This document shows positions 53,021 through 62,900 of a DNA stretch of 64,000 nt, piece by piece (position 1 is the first letter of the stretch; the number at the start of each line of letters is the position of its first letter). The position numbers and the translations under genes are program-made. Under the pieces are notes generated by a model. That model was given only the letters and a program-made list of their open reading frames with translations. It was not told the DNA's origin and made no database searches. Origin of the DNA: Mariprofundus micogutta (GTDB lineage: Bacteria > Pseudomonadota > Zetaproteobacteria > Mariprofundales > Mariprofundaceae); assembly GCF_001895085.1 (NCBI RefSeq), contig NZ_BDFD01000005.1, forward strand, positions 58,065 through 122,064, read 5' to 3'.

Positions 53021-53205
53021 TGCGAAACAAACTCAAAACCACCACTTGCCTGAGGTGTGGACACGTGTTCGGCATCAGCGCCTTGTTGGACATCAGTTGG
53101 GTAACGTCATGCCAGAAATGCATTCAAGATGGTTCAAACAATCAACAGACAGAAATAAAATCTGAACAACAGGAGATGGAATATGAAAAGCTTTCTGGGA
53201 ATTGA
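53020..53205 (+). CDS. Small zinc-ribbon-like prophage protein
   Basis: The 61-residue protein has two Cys-x2-Cys pairs (CLRCGHVFGISA and CQKC) that would form a zinc ribbon. An acidic, Gln-rich tail follows. The start overlaps the helicase stop (TAATG), and its end overlaps the next gene by 23 bases. Function unknown. Confidence 0.65.
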   Translation: MRNKLKTTTCLRCGHVFGISALLDISWVTSCQKCIQDGSNNQQTEIKSEQQEMEYEKLSGN

Positions 53206-53641
53206 TCCTGGTCAGAAGGGTGGGGTTGCCATTATTCACCCTGAAGGAGCAGAAGCATGGCGTTATCCGGGTGATATTGTCAGTGCTGCTGATCTGCTGC
53301 GCGACATTCATGTTAATCACAACATCACCATGGCCTGTATTGAATCTGTTCATTCTATGCCCAAGCAAGGTGTAAGCAGTACGTTTAAATTTGGTCAAAA
53401 CTTCGGTGCCTGGCTTGGCATCCTTGCAGCTCTTGGTATCCCACATATGACCATTACACCGCACAAGTGGCAAAAGGCTGTGCTTGATGCCGGCACAGGG
53501 GACACCAAGGCACGCAGCCTGAATATGGCTCGGCGCTTATTCCCTGAAGTAGAACTGAAATACAAAGCCGATGACGGCAAAGCTGATGCGCTGCTGATGG
53601 CAACGTATGCAAAGCGGTTAGAAATAGGAGATAAGGTATGA
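53183..53641 (+). CDS. RuvC-like phage Holliday junction resolvase
   Basis: The 152-residue protein shows the RuvC fold: first acidic residue in FLGIDPGQKGGVAII, second in MACIESVHSMPKQG, TPHKWQKAVLD, and a last acidic pair in KYKADDGKADALLMATYAKR. Phage RuvC-like enzymes cut branched DNA before packaging. GGAGATGGAAT precedes the ATG, inside the previous frame. Length is close to the 150-170 residues of phage members. Confidence 0.9.
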   Translation: MKSFLGIDPGQKGGVAIIHPEGAEAWRYPGDIVSAADLLRDIHVNHNITMACIESVHSMPKQGVSSTFKFGQNFGAWLGILAALGIPHMTITPHKWQKAVLDAGTGDTKARSLNMARRLFPEVELKYKADDGKADALLMATYAKRLEIGDKV

Positions 53642-54492
53642 GCCAGAAACCAGTTGAATATGCAGACCCTGTAATCAAGGGGCTTTCGGCGAAGGTCATA
53701 CAGTACTTCAGGGGGCATAAGATATTAAACGAATTTCAAGTGCCCGAAGATGTACTTGAAGACCTACGACACTCGGTAAAGTTTTCACTTGGTCCCACCG
53801 ATGAGCTGCCTTTTCAGTGTGATATGGCTGATGATGGTCTATTTCGATCTAGTCCGATTCATTTGGAATTTGATTTAATGTGTATTGAGTTCATTTCCAA
53901 TGAGGGTGAAGACGGTGATCATGATGTTGTAGTTCTCTACAAGCGAACGTCTCCAACGTCAGTACGAACATTCTTATTTAGTCGAGAGCATGGCAATCAT
54001 GGTTGGATATGTTCTCCTAGCTGGGCAGAAATCGAAACTAGAGAATGTGGAATACACCGCTTTATAACCATTGGTACAGATGATCTGAAACGATATGAGG
54101 CCAGAAGTACAGAGCTCACGGAACAATTACAATCCAATTCAATAGATACCTGTAAAGCTGCCATAGCTGCTCTTATGGGTTTGCATGCCCTAATTGAGTG
54201 CAATAATATTGCAGTTGAAACTGTACCAGCTCCAAAGGTTAAGCCGGGGCAAAAGCTTGGAAAGCTTAAACGTGAATTTCTGAAATTTGAGTATCGAATA
54301 CTGACCATCAAAGGACGCAAAACATACGAAGGTGGGGGCGCTGGCAGCCACCGTTCGCCAAGGCTCCATTTAAGGCGGGGACATATCCGCAAACTACCAA
54401 CCGGCAAAACCACATGGGTTTCGTCGTGTGCTGTTGGCTCAGGCAAAAGAGGAGTCATCCAAAAGGATTATTCAGTCGAGATTCGGCCATGA
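53638..54492 (+). CDS. Prophage protein of unknown function
   Basis: The 284-residue protein has an N-terminal half that is acidic with several beta-like segments, and a C-terminal basic end (GSHRSPRLHLRRGHIRKL, then SSCAVGSGKRGVIQKDYSV). This closing pattern is common in uncharacterised phage proteins next to recombination genes. The start overlaps the resolvase stop (ATGA), and the next gene overlaps its stop. No enzymatic motif is visible. Confidence 0.7.
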   Translation: MSQKPVEYADPVIKGLSAKVIQYFRGHKILNEFQVPEDVLEDLRHSVKFSLGPTDELPFQCDMADDGLFRSSPIHLEFDLMCIEFISNEGEDGDHDVVVLYKRTSPTSVRTFLFSREHGNHGWICSPSWAEIETRECGIHRFITIGTDDLKRYEARSTELTEQLQSNSIDTCKAAIAALMGLHALIECNNIAVETVPAPKVKPGQKLGKLKREFLKFEYRILTIKGRKTYEGGGAGSHRSPRLHLRRGHIRKLPTGKTTWVSSCAVGSGKRGVIQKDYSVEIRP

Positions 54493-54923
54493 TTATTGAT
54501 GGAGAAAAATGGACTTCTGTATTCCCTTCACTTGATGAGGCCATTCGCATTTCATTCAATCAGCCACATGAAAATGACGTAGTTCGCACGGCATCGAATA
54601 TCCTGACCGATGAAATGGGACTCTTACTGGTTGCAATCAATGCGGATCGTTACGAGCGAGCAGAGGAGGCATGTGAAGTCCTGTCCTTGAAATTGGTGCC
54701 AAAGCTTGATTGTGACCCTCTGCTAATTGAGGGCGCTCTTCGTAAGATTGCAAATATCCCTCAACGCTATCGCCAAATTGATCATGCAAACCGACTTTCA
54801 ACAAACAGGAAGCAGGTGTCTAATTGGTTTAATTTGGTTAAAGCCTGGGTGTCCGCTGCTCTGCCGTATGCTACAGATCAGTTGGAGAGGGAATTGATAG
54901 ATATAGGGATGTTACATTATTAG
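54489..54923 (+). CDS. Prophage protein of unknown function
   Basis: The 144-residue mostly helical protein starts at ATG 54489, overlapping the previous stop by ATGA. Its C-terminal half (RYRQIDHANRLSTNRKQVSN, then WFNLVKAWVSAALPYATDQL) is basic and hydrophobic. It ends the early gene run; a hairpin follows. No family recognised. Confidence 0.65.
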   Translation: MIIDGEKWTSVFPSLDEAIRISFNQPHENDVVRTASNILTDEMGLLLVAINADRYERAEEACEVLSLKLVPKLDCDPLLIEGALRKIANIPQRYRQIDHANRLSTNRKQVSNWFNLVKAWVSAALPYATDQLERELIDIGMLHY

Positions 54924-54930
54924 CTCTTGA

Positions 54931-54953
54931 AATAGTCCCATGCTGGGACTATT
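54931..54953 (+). terminator. Hairpin between early genes and higBA
   Basis: AATAGTCCC (54931-54939) pairs perfectly with GGGACTATT (54945-54953) around ATGCT. The T-run is poor (ATTCTG follows), so it may be a weak terminator or an operator for the toxin-antitoxin genes that start at 54963. Confidence 0.55.
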
Positions 54954-54962
54954 ATTCTGTAA

Positions 54963-55265
54963 ATGAGAGTAATTGCCCGATCAGCAATCAGAGAGTTTTT
55001 GGACAGTACCCCCTCTTATGCTGATGCAAAGGAACCTCTTGAAGCGTGGTATCAGCATACAGTAAAAGCAGACTGGTCAACGCCTGCAGAGCTGAAAGGG
55101 CAGTTTAAGAACGCAAGCACTCTTAGAGATGGAAGAGCTGTGTTCAATATAGCCGGAAACAAATATCGGCTTGTAGTGTGGATAAATTATGCTTATCGGG
55201 TGGTTTATATCCGTTTTATTGGTACCCATGAGCAATATGATAAAATTGATGTGCAAACTATTTAA
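54963..55265 (+). CDS. HigB-type toxin
   Basis: The 100-residue protein fits the HigB_toxin family: MRVIARSAIREFLDSTPSYA, PLEAWYQHTVKADWSTPAEL, VFNIAGNKYRLVVWINYAYR and VYIRFIGTHEQYDKID. These are ribosome-dependent or ribosome-independent mRNA endonucleases. The toxin gene precedes the antitoxin, the usual HigBA order. It separates the early prophage genes from the virion genes. Confidence 0.9.
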   Translation: MRVIARSAIREFLDSTPSYADAKEPLEAWYQHTVKADWSTPAELKGQFKNASTLRDGRAVFNIAGNKYRLVVWINYAYRVVYIRFIGTHEQYDKIDVQTI

Positions 55266-55283
55266 TGCCGGAGGTATGTAATC

Positions 55284-55667
55284 GTGGATATTAAACCAAT
55301 CAAGACAGATGCTGATTACCGCTCAGCATTAAAAGAGATTGAATCTCTTATGATGGCAAAAGCTGATTCCCCAGAAGGTGAGAAACTGGATGTGCTTGCA
55401 ACACTGGTTGAAGCTTATGAAGCAAAACACTATCCAATTGATATGCCTGACCCGATTGAGGCCATCAAGTTTGAGATGGAGCAACAAGGTCTATCAATTA
55501 AAGACCTTGAACCAATGATTGGAAGGAGCAACCGTGTATACGAAGTTCTTTCTCATAAGCGAAACCTATCTCTAAATATGATCAGAAATCTTAACCAGGG
55601 GCTTGGTATTCCTGCAGAAGTACTGATTCAGACTTCTCGTGAGGTGCATGCATCAGTGATTGGTTGA
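55284..55667 (+). CDS. HigA-type antitoxin (XRE family)
   Basis: The 127-residue protein has an N-terminal HigB-binding part (residues 1-60) and a helix-turn-helix in KFEMEQQGLSIKDLEPMIGR followed by RVYEVLSHKRNLSLNMIRNL. The GTG start at 55284 has GGAGGT at good spacing. It neutralises the upstream toxin and normally represses the pair. The toxin stop lies 18 bases before it. Confidence 0.9.
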   Translation: MDIKPIKTDADYRSALKEIESLMMAKADSPEGEKLDVLATLVEAYEAKHYPIDMPDPIEAIKFEMEQQGLSIKDLEPMIGRSNRVYEVLSHKRNLSLNMIRNLNQGLGIPAEVLIQTSREVHASVIG

Positions 55668-55729
55668 CGAACGTACACCAAGGAGTAAAATAGCAACTGT
55701 TCCCATATAGGGGATGCCGATTTATTTCG

Positions 55730-55763
55730 AAGACCGTTTTCCGCAAGGGGAGCGGTCTTTTTG
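55730..55763 (+). terminator. Intrinsic terminator after higA
   Basis: AAGACCG (55730-55736) pairs with CGGTCTT (55753-55759), with an inner TTTCC/GGGGA stem, followed by a T-run. It isolates higBA from the virion genes. Confidence 0.85.
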
Positions 55764-55781
55764 CGTTTTGGAGGCAGTGAC

Positions 55782-56939
55782 ATGGCTTTTGGTATTAGTG
55801 GTTTTGGAGCAAAAGGATTCTCTAGTGGGTTTCTTAACGGAATACGTACTGGTCATGAGATGAACAGGCAGGATCGTTTGGATGAAGAGCGAAAAGCAGA
55901 CAGGGCGGAAACCCGGGCTTATCGCAATCGCATGATGGATCAACGCCAGCAGACATTGGACATGAATGCTGAGCTAAATCAGCTGAGATCAAACGCTTTG
56001 AAAGATGAAGAATTTATGCGGCGTGGCAAGTTTGTGTCTAAAAGGGTTCGTGCCGCCATGTCAGATAGGAATGGTAGCCCACTAACACTAGAGGCATTCA
56101 AATCATTACCTGACGATGAACGGATGAAACGAATCGACACCATGAATCAGGGGGCCGCATGGTTCAACAATGAGGCTGGGTTCATGAAGAAGTATCTGGC
56201 TAGCAGCCCTTCAGGTGCAATCAATCCAGATAAACCAGTCGCTGGATATCAGCTTTTGGAAAGCGATCAGGGCAACTTGGGAGTATTGACTCATTTGAAT
56301 AGAACTGATGGTGAAACCGGCCCTCTGGATTACCCTGGCAGGAAGGATGGCCAGGGAACCATTATGCCAGTAGAAGTTTTCAGTGACTTGCTTTGGAATA
56401 CTTCTGGAGTATTTGATGATGGCAAATTAACTGAGAAAGAAAAACTCAAACTTCTGGAAGACAAAGAAACCCGACTTGCAGACCGTAAGCATAAGTACCG
56501 AATGACGGAGAATGCCGCTAAACCGGTACAGCCAACAAACATGCAGAGAAACATTGAGTATTTGGTATCAAATGGCCTTGCCAAAAACAAAAGTGAAGCT
56601 CTCAAAATCACTCAACGGGCAAAATCAAATCCAACCAAGCTTGTTGCTGATATGGTAGAAGCATCTGAAGAGAACCAGCTGATGTTTCAGGTCAAGCCAG
56701 GCGACCCACGTTACCGTAGTCGTGAGCAGATGATCAGTGAGGCATATGGGCTGATTGATCAGATTAGTGGAAAGGAAAGTGAGGCCCAACCAGCACCACG
56801 GGTGATTCAGGGCCAAGAGGGCTCTGACGGAGTATTACCACCGCAGGCAGCGCAGCAACTCAGGGAAGGCAAGGTAACTTCATTTGGTAACGGTCAACAA
56901 TGGACGCTGGATAGTGGTAGACCGGTCAGGGTGAAATGA
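55782..56939 (+). CDS. Probable phage virion/ejection protein
   Basis: The 385-residue protein starts with a glycine/phenylalanine-rich segment (MAFGISGFGAKGFSSGFLNG) followed by a long charged helix (RQDRLDEERKADRAETRAYR). This resembles internal virion or ejection proteins of podoviruses. The C-terminus (VTSFGNGQQWTLDSGRPVRV) is compact. GGAGG lies seven bases before the ATG. It is immediately followed by the giant polyvalent gene, its likely partner. The family call is by context and pattern. Confidence 0.6.
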   Translation: MAFGISGFGAKGFSSGFLNGIRTGHEMNRQDRLDEERKADRAETRAYRNRMMDQRQQTLDMNAELNQLRSNALKDEEFMRRGKFVSKRVRAAMSDRNGSPLTLEAFKSLPDDERMKRIDTMNQGAAWFNNEAGFMKKYLASSPSGAINPDKPVAGYQLLESDQGNLGVLTHLNRTDGETGPLDYPGRKDGQGTIMPVEVFSDLLWNTSGVFDDGKLTEKEKLKLLEDKETRLADRKHKYRMTENAAKPVQPTNMQRNIEYLVSNGLAKNKSEALKITQRAKSNPTKLVADMVEASEENQLMFQVKPGDPRYRSREQMISEAYGLIDQISGKESEAQPAPRVIQGQEGSDGVLPPQAAQQLREGKVTSFGNGQQWTLDSGRPVRVK

Positions 56940-56940
56940 T

Positions 56941-59900
56941 ATGGGTGCTTGGGATGTAGTCGCAGAGGAACCAGTAGCACCTAACAAGATTCCAGAACCA
57001 TGGGCTGTTATGTCAGAAGAACCAGCGCAACAGGTATCACCTGGCTCAGAACAGATTGACCCTTGGGCTGTAGTTGATGAATCACCCTCCTTTATGGATC
57101 AGGTAGGTAGCAATGGTGAATCTGCCACAATGAAAGATTATGGTGCCTCTGTGATGAAGGGCGGCGCATCCATGGTTAAAGGTATAGGCTGGCTTGCTGA
57201 GAACCTTGGTGCTGAAGATGTTGGGGCTACACTAACTGACCTTGGCGAAGAGGCGGTTAAGTATTGGGATAGCTCCATCTCTCCTGAATCGAAAAAGGAA
57301 ATGTCCAAGAAGTTTATCACTGATGATAATGGCATTGGTGAAGGCTTAACATCACCACATACAATTGGCCTTGCTTTGGCCAACTCACTTCTTCCAATGT
57401 CACTTGGTATAGGTGCCGGCGGAGCAGTAACGAAAGGTATTATGGCTGTCGCAAAACCTGCAACCGCTAAAGGGGCCGCTATAGCAGGGGCAACAGGGTA
57501 TGGCGCTGGAGAAGCGGCTGTGTCTGCTCCAATGGCTGGATCAGAAACATACGATGAAGTCATGAAGATGAAACATGATGATTTGATTAAGCATCCTGCC
57601 TATACGGAAGTGTTCAATTTAATGCCGTCAGGACTTGATGAGAAAGAGAAGCAGGATGGGGCAAAGAAGATCATTGCTCATGCCGCAGGTCGAAAAGCAG
57701 CATCTATCTCAGGAGCAACAACTTTTGTTTCGGGAGCCCCGGCAGGTGCAATGATGGGCAAGCTTGCTAAGGGGTTGCCTCTTGCATCCACAATGCCAAG
57801 GGCCGTTGCAACTGGCGCTGTAAGCGAAGGCGCACAGGAGGCGGTTCAGGAAGGCGCTGAAGCAGTGGCGCAGAACTATGCAATTCAAAGCACAGCTGAT
57901 GAGTCTCGCAAGCTTTCTGATGATGTGGCGAACAGAGCAGTAGGTGGTGCAGTAACCGGTGGTGTAATAGGCGGTGCGCTGGGTGGTATGGCAGGAACTG
58001 AGGTGCGCAGCGATAACGCGGGTGAAGAAACAGAACTGTCATCTGATCCATGGGCAGTAGTCGGTGAAGATCCTGCAAGTGTAGATACAAATCCCGCCAT
58101 GGAAGGAATCAGCTATGAAGATGCCGTGAATATGGCTGATTCAGGGAATGAATACGGCACGAATATGGCAGAGGTAGATCAGAAAGCACCCAAAGTACCG
58201 GAACCAGCCTCTACCATTGAAGCACAAGTGGATGCTCTTAATGATGGACGCAAACCTGCTGTATTGATTACGCCGGGTGAGTCCATGCCAGAGATACCCG
58301 AAGGGCTTAAAACCTTCGAGTTAGAAGACTCCGGAACTTTGATCTACAAAGATCAACAGGTATTGGCTAAAGCATTGAACCCGGAAACATTGGGCGAGGC
58401 TCTTGGTTACGGAACTGGAGCTAAACCGGAAAACCCAACAGGCGCTGTAATCAGCATGGATGCTCAAGGTCGGATCGTAGCTGAACAGGTTACAGACGAA
58501 ACCAATCCGGATATTCACCAATCGATCATAGTATCAGCAGAGAAGCTGGCTGGTGAAGGTGGATCGGTAGACCTCCAGCCTATCGAACAGGTGCTTGAGC
58601 AGCGCCAGGCAGCCGTAGCTGTTGATATGGGAGACACGGCAGGCATTCAGGTACCAACAGTAGAAAAAGGCTCTGAGGGCGCTTCTGATGCCTCATTAGC
58701 TCAAGACTCAAAAGAGATTGAGCGAGCGGCACAAAAACAGGCTCTTGCAGCAATCAGCCAAGGTAAGAGCTTCGAGTATAATTCTGAGGCGCAACCTGCA
58801 AGTGAAAAAGTCTCACAACCTCATTCTGAGTTCGAGGTCCAACCACAAAACAATGGTGCGGTGATTATCTCCGGGCCTGATGTGAGAAACGTCCTAAGGC
58901 AGGCTGGAGTAGGCTTTGCTCCACGTAAGAATGGGACGGCCTATGTCAGCCATAAGAATGCAGATATGGCAATTGAATCACTTTCATCAGAGATAGAACA
59001 AACGAACCCAAATGATCCGACTACGCCGATAGAAAGCTTCGGAGAGAAATTAAAGGACTCTAAGCGTGATAAGTATCAGCGTATGCGTGACGCTGTATCT
59101 GATGATGAAGTTGCCAATGTTCCTTTGAGTAAATCATGGCCAAAAGCCGACCTGGATAAGATTGAAGACACATATCAGGCGGCATTCATTAAATCTATCC
59201 GTGAGGAAATACCGGCTAAACCAAGACAAAGCCACAAACTGAAACGCTGGTCTGAGAAAGTAACCATGATGCGTAAGTTTGCTGACGATATTCAGAGCGG
59301 TGAAGTTGATATTGATGCAATGAAGAAGATGGTCAGTGATAACCGTGTATTGAGGGAATTTGAGACCAAGGTTGACCTGTTATCTAAGCTGGACCGTAGC
59401 CTATGGGGTAGCGTCAAGACAGTAAGCGATTGGCCCAATGCCTATAGGTACAATGAAGATGGCAACAAACAGGCGAGTCCATCTATTTCAGTGAACAGGC
59501 AACGCTATCACTACAATGACTCCTGGACTGAAGTTGTTGATGAGATCAAAGCAGACCTTGGAGCTACAGCAGCGCAACCAGCCGGCCGATTAAAGTTTGA
59601 GGTGCGTGGCAACTCTGCGACTGGCTTCTTCATCAACAAGAAAGGGGATGGTGAATATCGCAAGTTGACTGACCGGTTCACTGACTCAAAAGAAGCATTC
59701 GAGTATATCCAGAACAATCATGCTGACTTGGTAAATGCTTGGGATGGTGTGAAGGCCCGGGACAATGTTGGCAAAGGCGATGTTCGTAACAAAGCAAACC
59801 GTGAGCGAACCGGCAAAGACTACCGCAAGGGAAAAGATATTTCCCAAGACCATTTCTCTGAAAAGTTTGGTTTCCGTGGCGTGGATTTCGGAAACTACGT

Positions 59901-62900
59901 GAAGCAGGGCAAGGGTAAGAATGAGCGACAGCAGTCATTGAACGATGCTTATGACGCTCTGATGGACCTCTCTGAGATAATGGGCGTGCCTACACAGGCA
60001 TTGTCTCTCAATGGTGAACTTGGTCTGGCATTTGGTGCAAGAGGATCAGGCATGGCGTCAGCCCACTTTGAAGGTGCTGATACCCAGATTAAAGATAGCG
60101 ACTTCCTGATTAACCTGACCAAGACACGTGGAGCCGGAACACTTGCCCACGAGTTCTTCCATGCGCTGGATAACTACTTCCAACGCCAGCGAGGTACAGC
60201 TAAAGGTCGTGAAGGCCATTATGTAACGTATGAACCAACTGCCATGATGATGCATAACAGTGGCCGCACCAAACTGACCAAGAAGGCTTTGGCAGAGGCG
60301 CAGAAGAAATATCCGGATTCAGGCTTCTACAAAGCAGAGAACTGGGATATTGATCCAGCACACACAAATGAGATCAGACCGGAAGTTGAACAGGCTTTTG
60401 AAGAGCTGGTTGATGCGTTGGATGCGTCACCCATGAGATCGAGAGCAAGGACGATTGATAAGAATAAGGCTGATGGTTATTGGTCTCGCATCATCGAGCG
60501 TGCTGCTCGCTCATTTGAAAACTACGTGATCAATGAAATGGCCCTGAAGGGTTATGAAAATGATTACCTGGCCAATGTGAAGGATTGGGATAGCTGGTCA
60601 AAGAACTCTGAGCGCTATCCTTATCTGAAACCTGATGAGATTGCTCCAATCAAGGAAGCATTTGATAACTTGTTTGATACACTGGAAACCAAGCAGACAG
60701 AGAAGGGTTTAGCGTTATTCTCTACGAGTAGAGATAATGGTGCCAAAGGCGGGATCGTCACTGTCACGCAGGCACGAGACACCATTACCAGAATCCTCTC
60801 CACTTCCGGTATCGCTGCTGATATCAATACTGTTTCTACTTACTCTGAGCTTCCAGCCGATGTACAGGCAGATGCAGAGAAACAGGGTTCCAAGGGCAAT
60901 GTAAAAGGCGCTCTCCATAGATCAGGCTCCATATATGTTGTTGCAGACCAGCATAGCAGTCTGGATGACTTAGAAGCAACTGTATTACATGAGCTGATGG
61001 GACATCTAGGAGTCAGGAAACTATTCGGCAAAGATTATGTGCGAGAGATGAACAAGCTCTATGCAGCCCTTGGTGGATGGGCTGGAGTCAAGAAGATTGC
61101 GGATAATCGCAGTGTGGCCAGGGAAGTTGATGGTTACCGTAAAGATCTGTTTGGAGCGGACAGACCTGATTGGCAACATGACATGCGCATTGCCATTCTG
61201 ACAGATGAACTGATGGCTGCGATTGCACAGAACAAACCGAAGGCAATGGATAAGTTCAAGGCGGTCATTGGAGCGATCAGGCAGTGGTTACGGGACAATG
61301 GCTTTGCAAAGCTGGCCGAGTATGGTGAAACCGATCTTCTTCATGTTCTTCAGCAGGGTAAAAAGGCACTGATCAATAAGACTACAGCAACCGGTGAAAC
61401 GGTTCTCATGGTTGATTACAGTCATGATCAGAGCGATTTCGAGATACTTCCTCAAGAGAACGGCACTTTGATTGTTAAAGGGGACAAGGACGCAATCAGG
61501 GCAGCACTACAATCAGCTGGCAGAAAGGCCAAAGGAATCCCGCGCAAAGATGGTTTGTTATTCGGCAAGAGTCAGGCTGAAGGAGTTCGTAAAGCATTGG
61601 AGGCCAGAAATAGGCCGAATAAAAAACATGAACCAACTCCAACAGGTATGGGGGGATTCGATGGGTTTGTGGATGACCATAACACGGCTGTAAAATCCCT
61701 GTCATGGGATAGCGTTATAGGCTTTGCCAAGGATAAACGGCGCATATTGATGGGAACGCTTACTAACCTTCAGTTGGGTGATGTGTATTCACGTGTATAC
61801 GATGGCATGTTAAACGGTAACCCGCTCACTAATTACAACACACTATTGCAGAAGCTGGAGGCAGAGAGAAACGGGGCTTTGCACGAAGCTGAACTTGTAG
61901 ACCAGACATGGGATAAGCTCAGCAACAAGGAAGCAGATGCTGTTGGTAAGCTGATGAACGATGCAACGGTTTATGGCATACATCCGGATAAAGCCTTTGA
62001 ATCACAGATGCCTGACCTTCAGAAGAAGTTGCAGCAAGTGCGCAGTGAAGCGGAAGCTGTGGAAGTTAACCGTGAAATTGTGAATGAGAATCACCGTAAA
62101 CTTGCATATCCGAACATTGCCAAGCGTTATAAGTCGCTCAGTGAAGATGCCAAGGGTGTCTATAAAAACGTTCGTGATCTCTATAGCAAACAATGGAATA
62201 AAACTCAGGAAGCAATGATCGACAGGATTTCCCGGAACATTCCTGATGAGGGTTTGCGTAAACAGTCTATTACAGAAATTAGGCTGGCGTTTAGAAAGGC
62301 AATACAGATAGGGCCGTACTTCCCTCTGGCTCGCTTCGGAGATTACGTAACGATTGCCCGTAAAGATGGTGATTATATTCGTGATCATCATGCAACCAGC
62401 GCACAGCAGAAACGCGCAGCGGCAAAATACCGTAAGGCAGGCTTCCAGGTCAGTAGGGTGAAGGGAGAAGAGTTCTCTGCTGGTGATATCGGTAATGCTC
62501 CGGCATTTGCACAGGAAGTGTTTGGAATTTTGGATAGGCATGGACTGAAACAGTCTGACCTTGCGGATGATGTGAATCAGCTGATGTTGAAAATGATGCC
62601 GGATATGTCTGCGCTGAAACACAGTATTCACCGGAAACGTATCAAGGGATATTCGGGCGATGCTCGTAGAGCATTTGGGCATACCGTATTCCATGGTGCT
62701 CACCATCTATCCCGCATTATGTATGCCGATCAGATGCAGAATGAGATTACCCGCATGAAGGATGAGATCGGGTTACTGCAGAGCGGTAAGGTAAGCGTGC
62801 TTGATGACGGTAATCTGGCAGTGGATCTGCTCAATGAAATGAAAGTACGGCATGAGAAGATCATGAACCCGAACTCTCACCCCATGACCTCCCACTTAGG

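Noticed and set aside
53997..54458. 153-codon open frame antisense to a prophage gene
   Set aside because: The sense gene is tightly overlapped with neighbours (ATGA at both ends); the antisense frame is not.
62002..62706. 234-codon open frame antisense to the giant phage gene
   Set aside because: The giant frame is open across 7 kb and has clear domains; the antisense frame has no start signal and no family resemblance.
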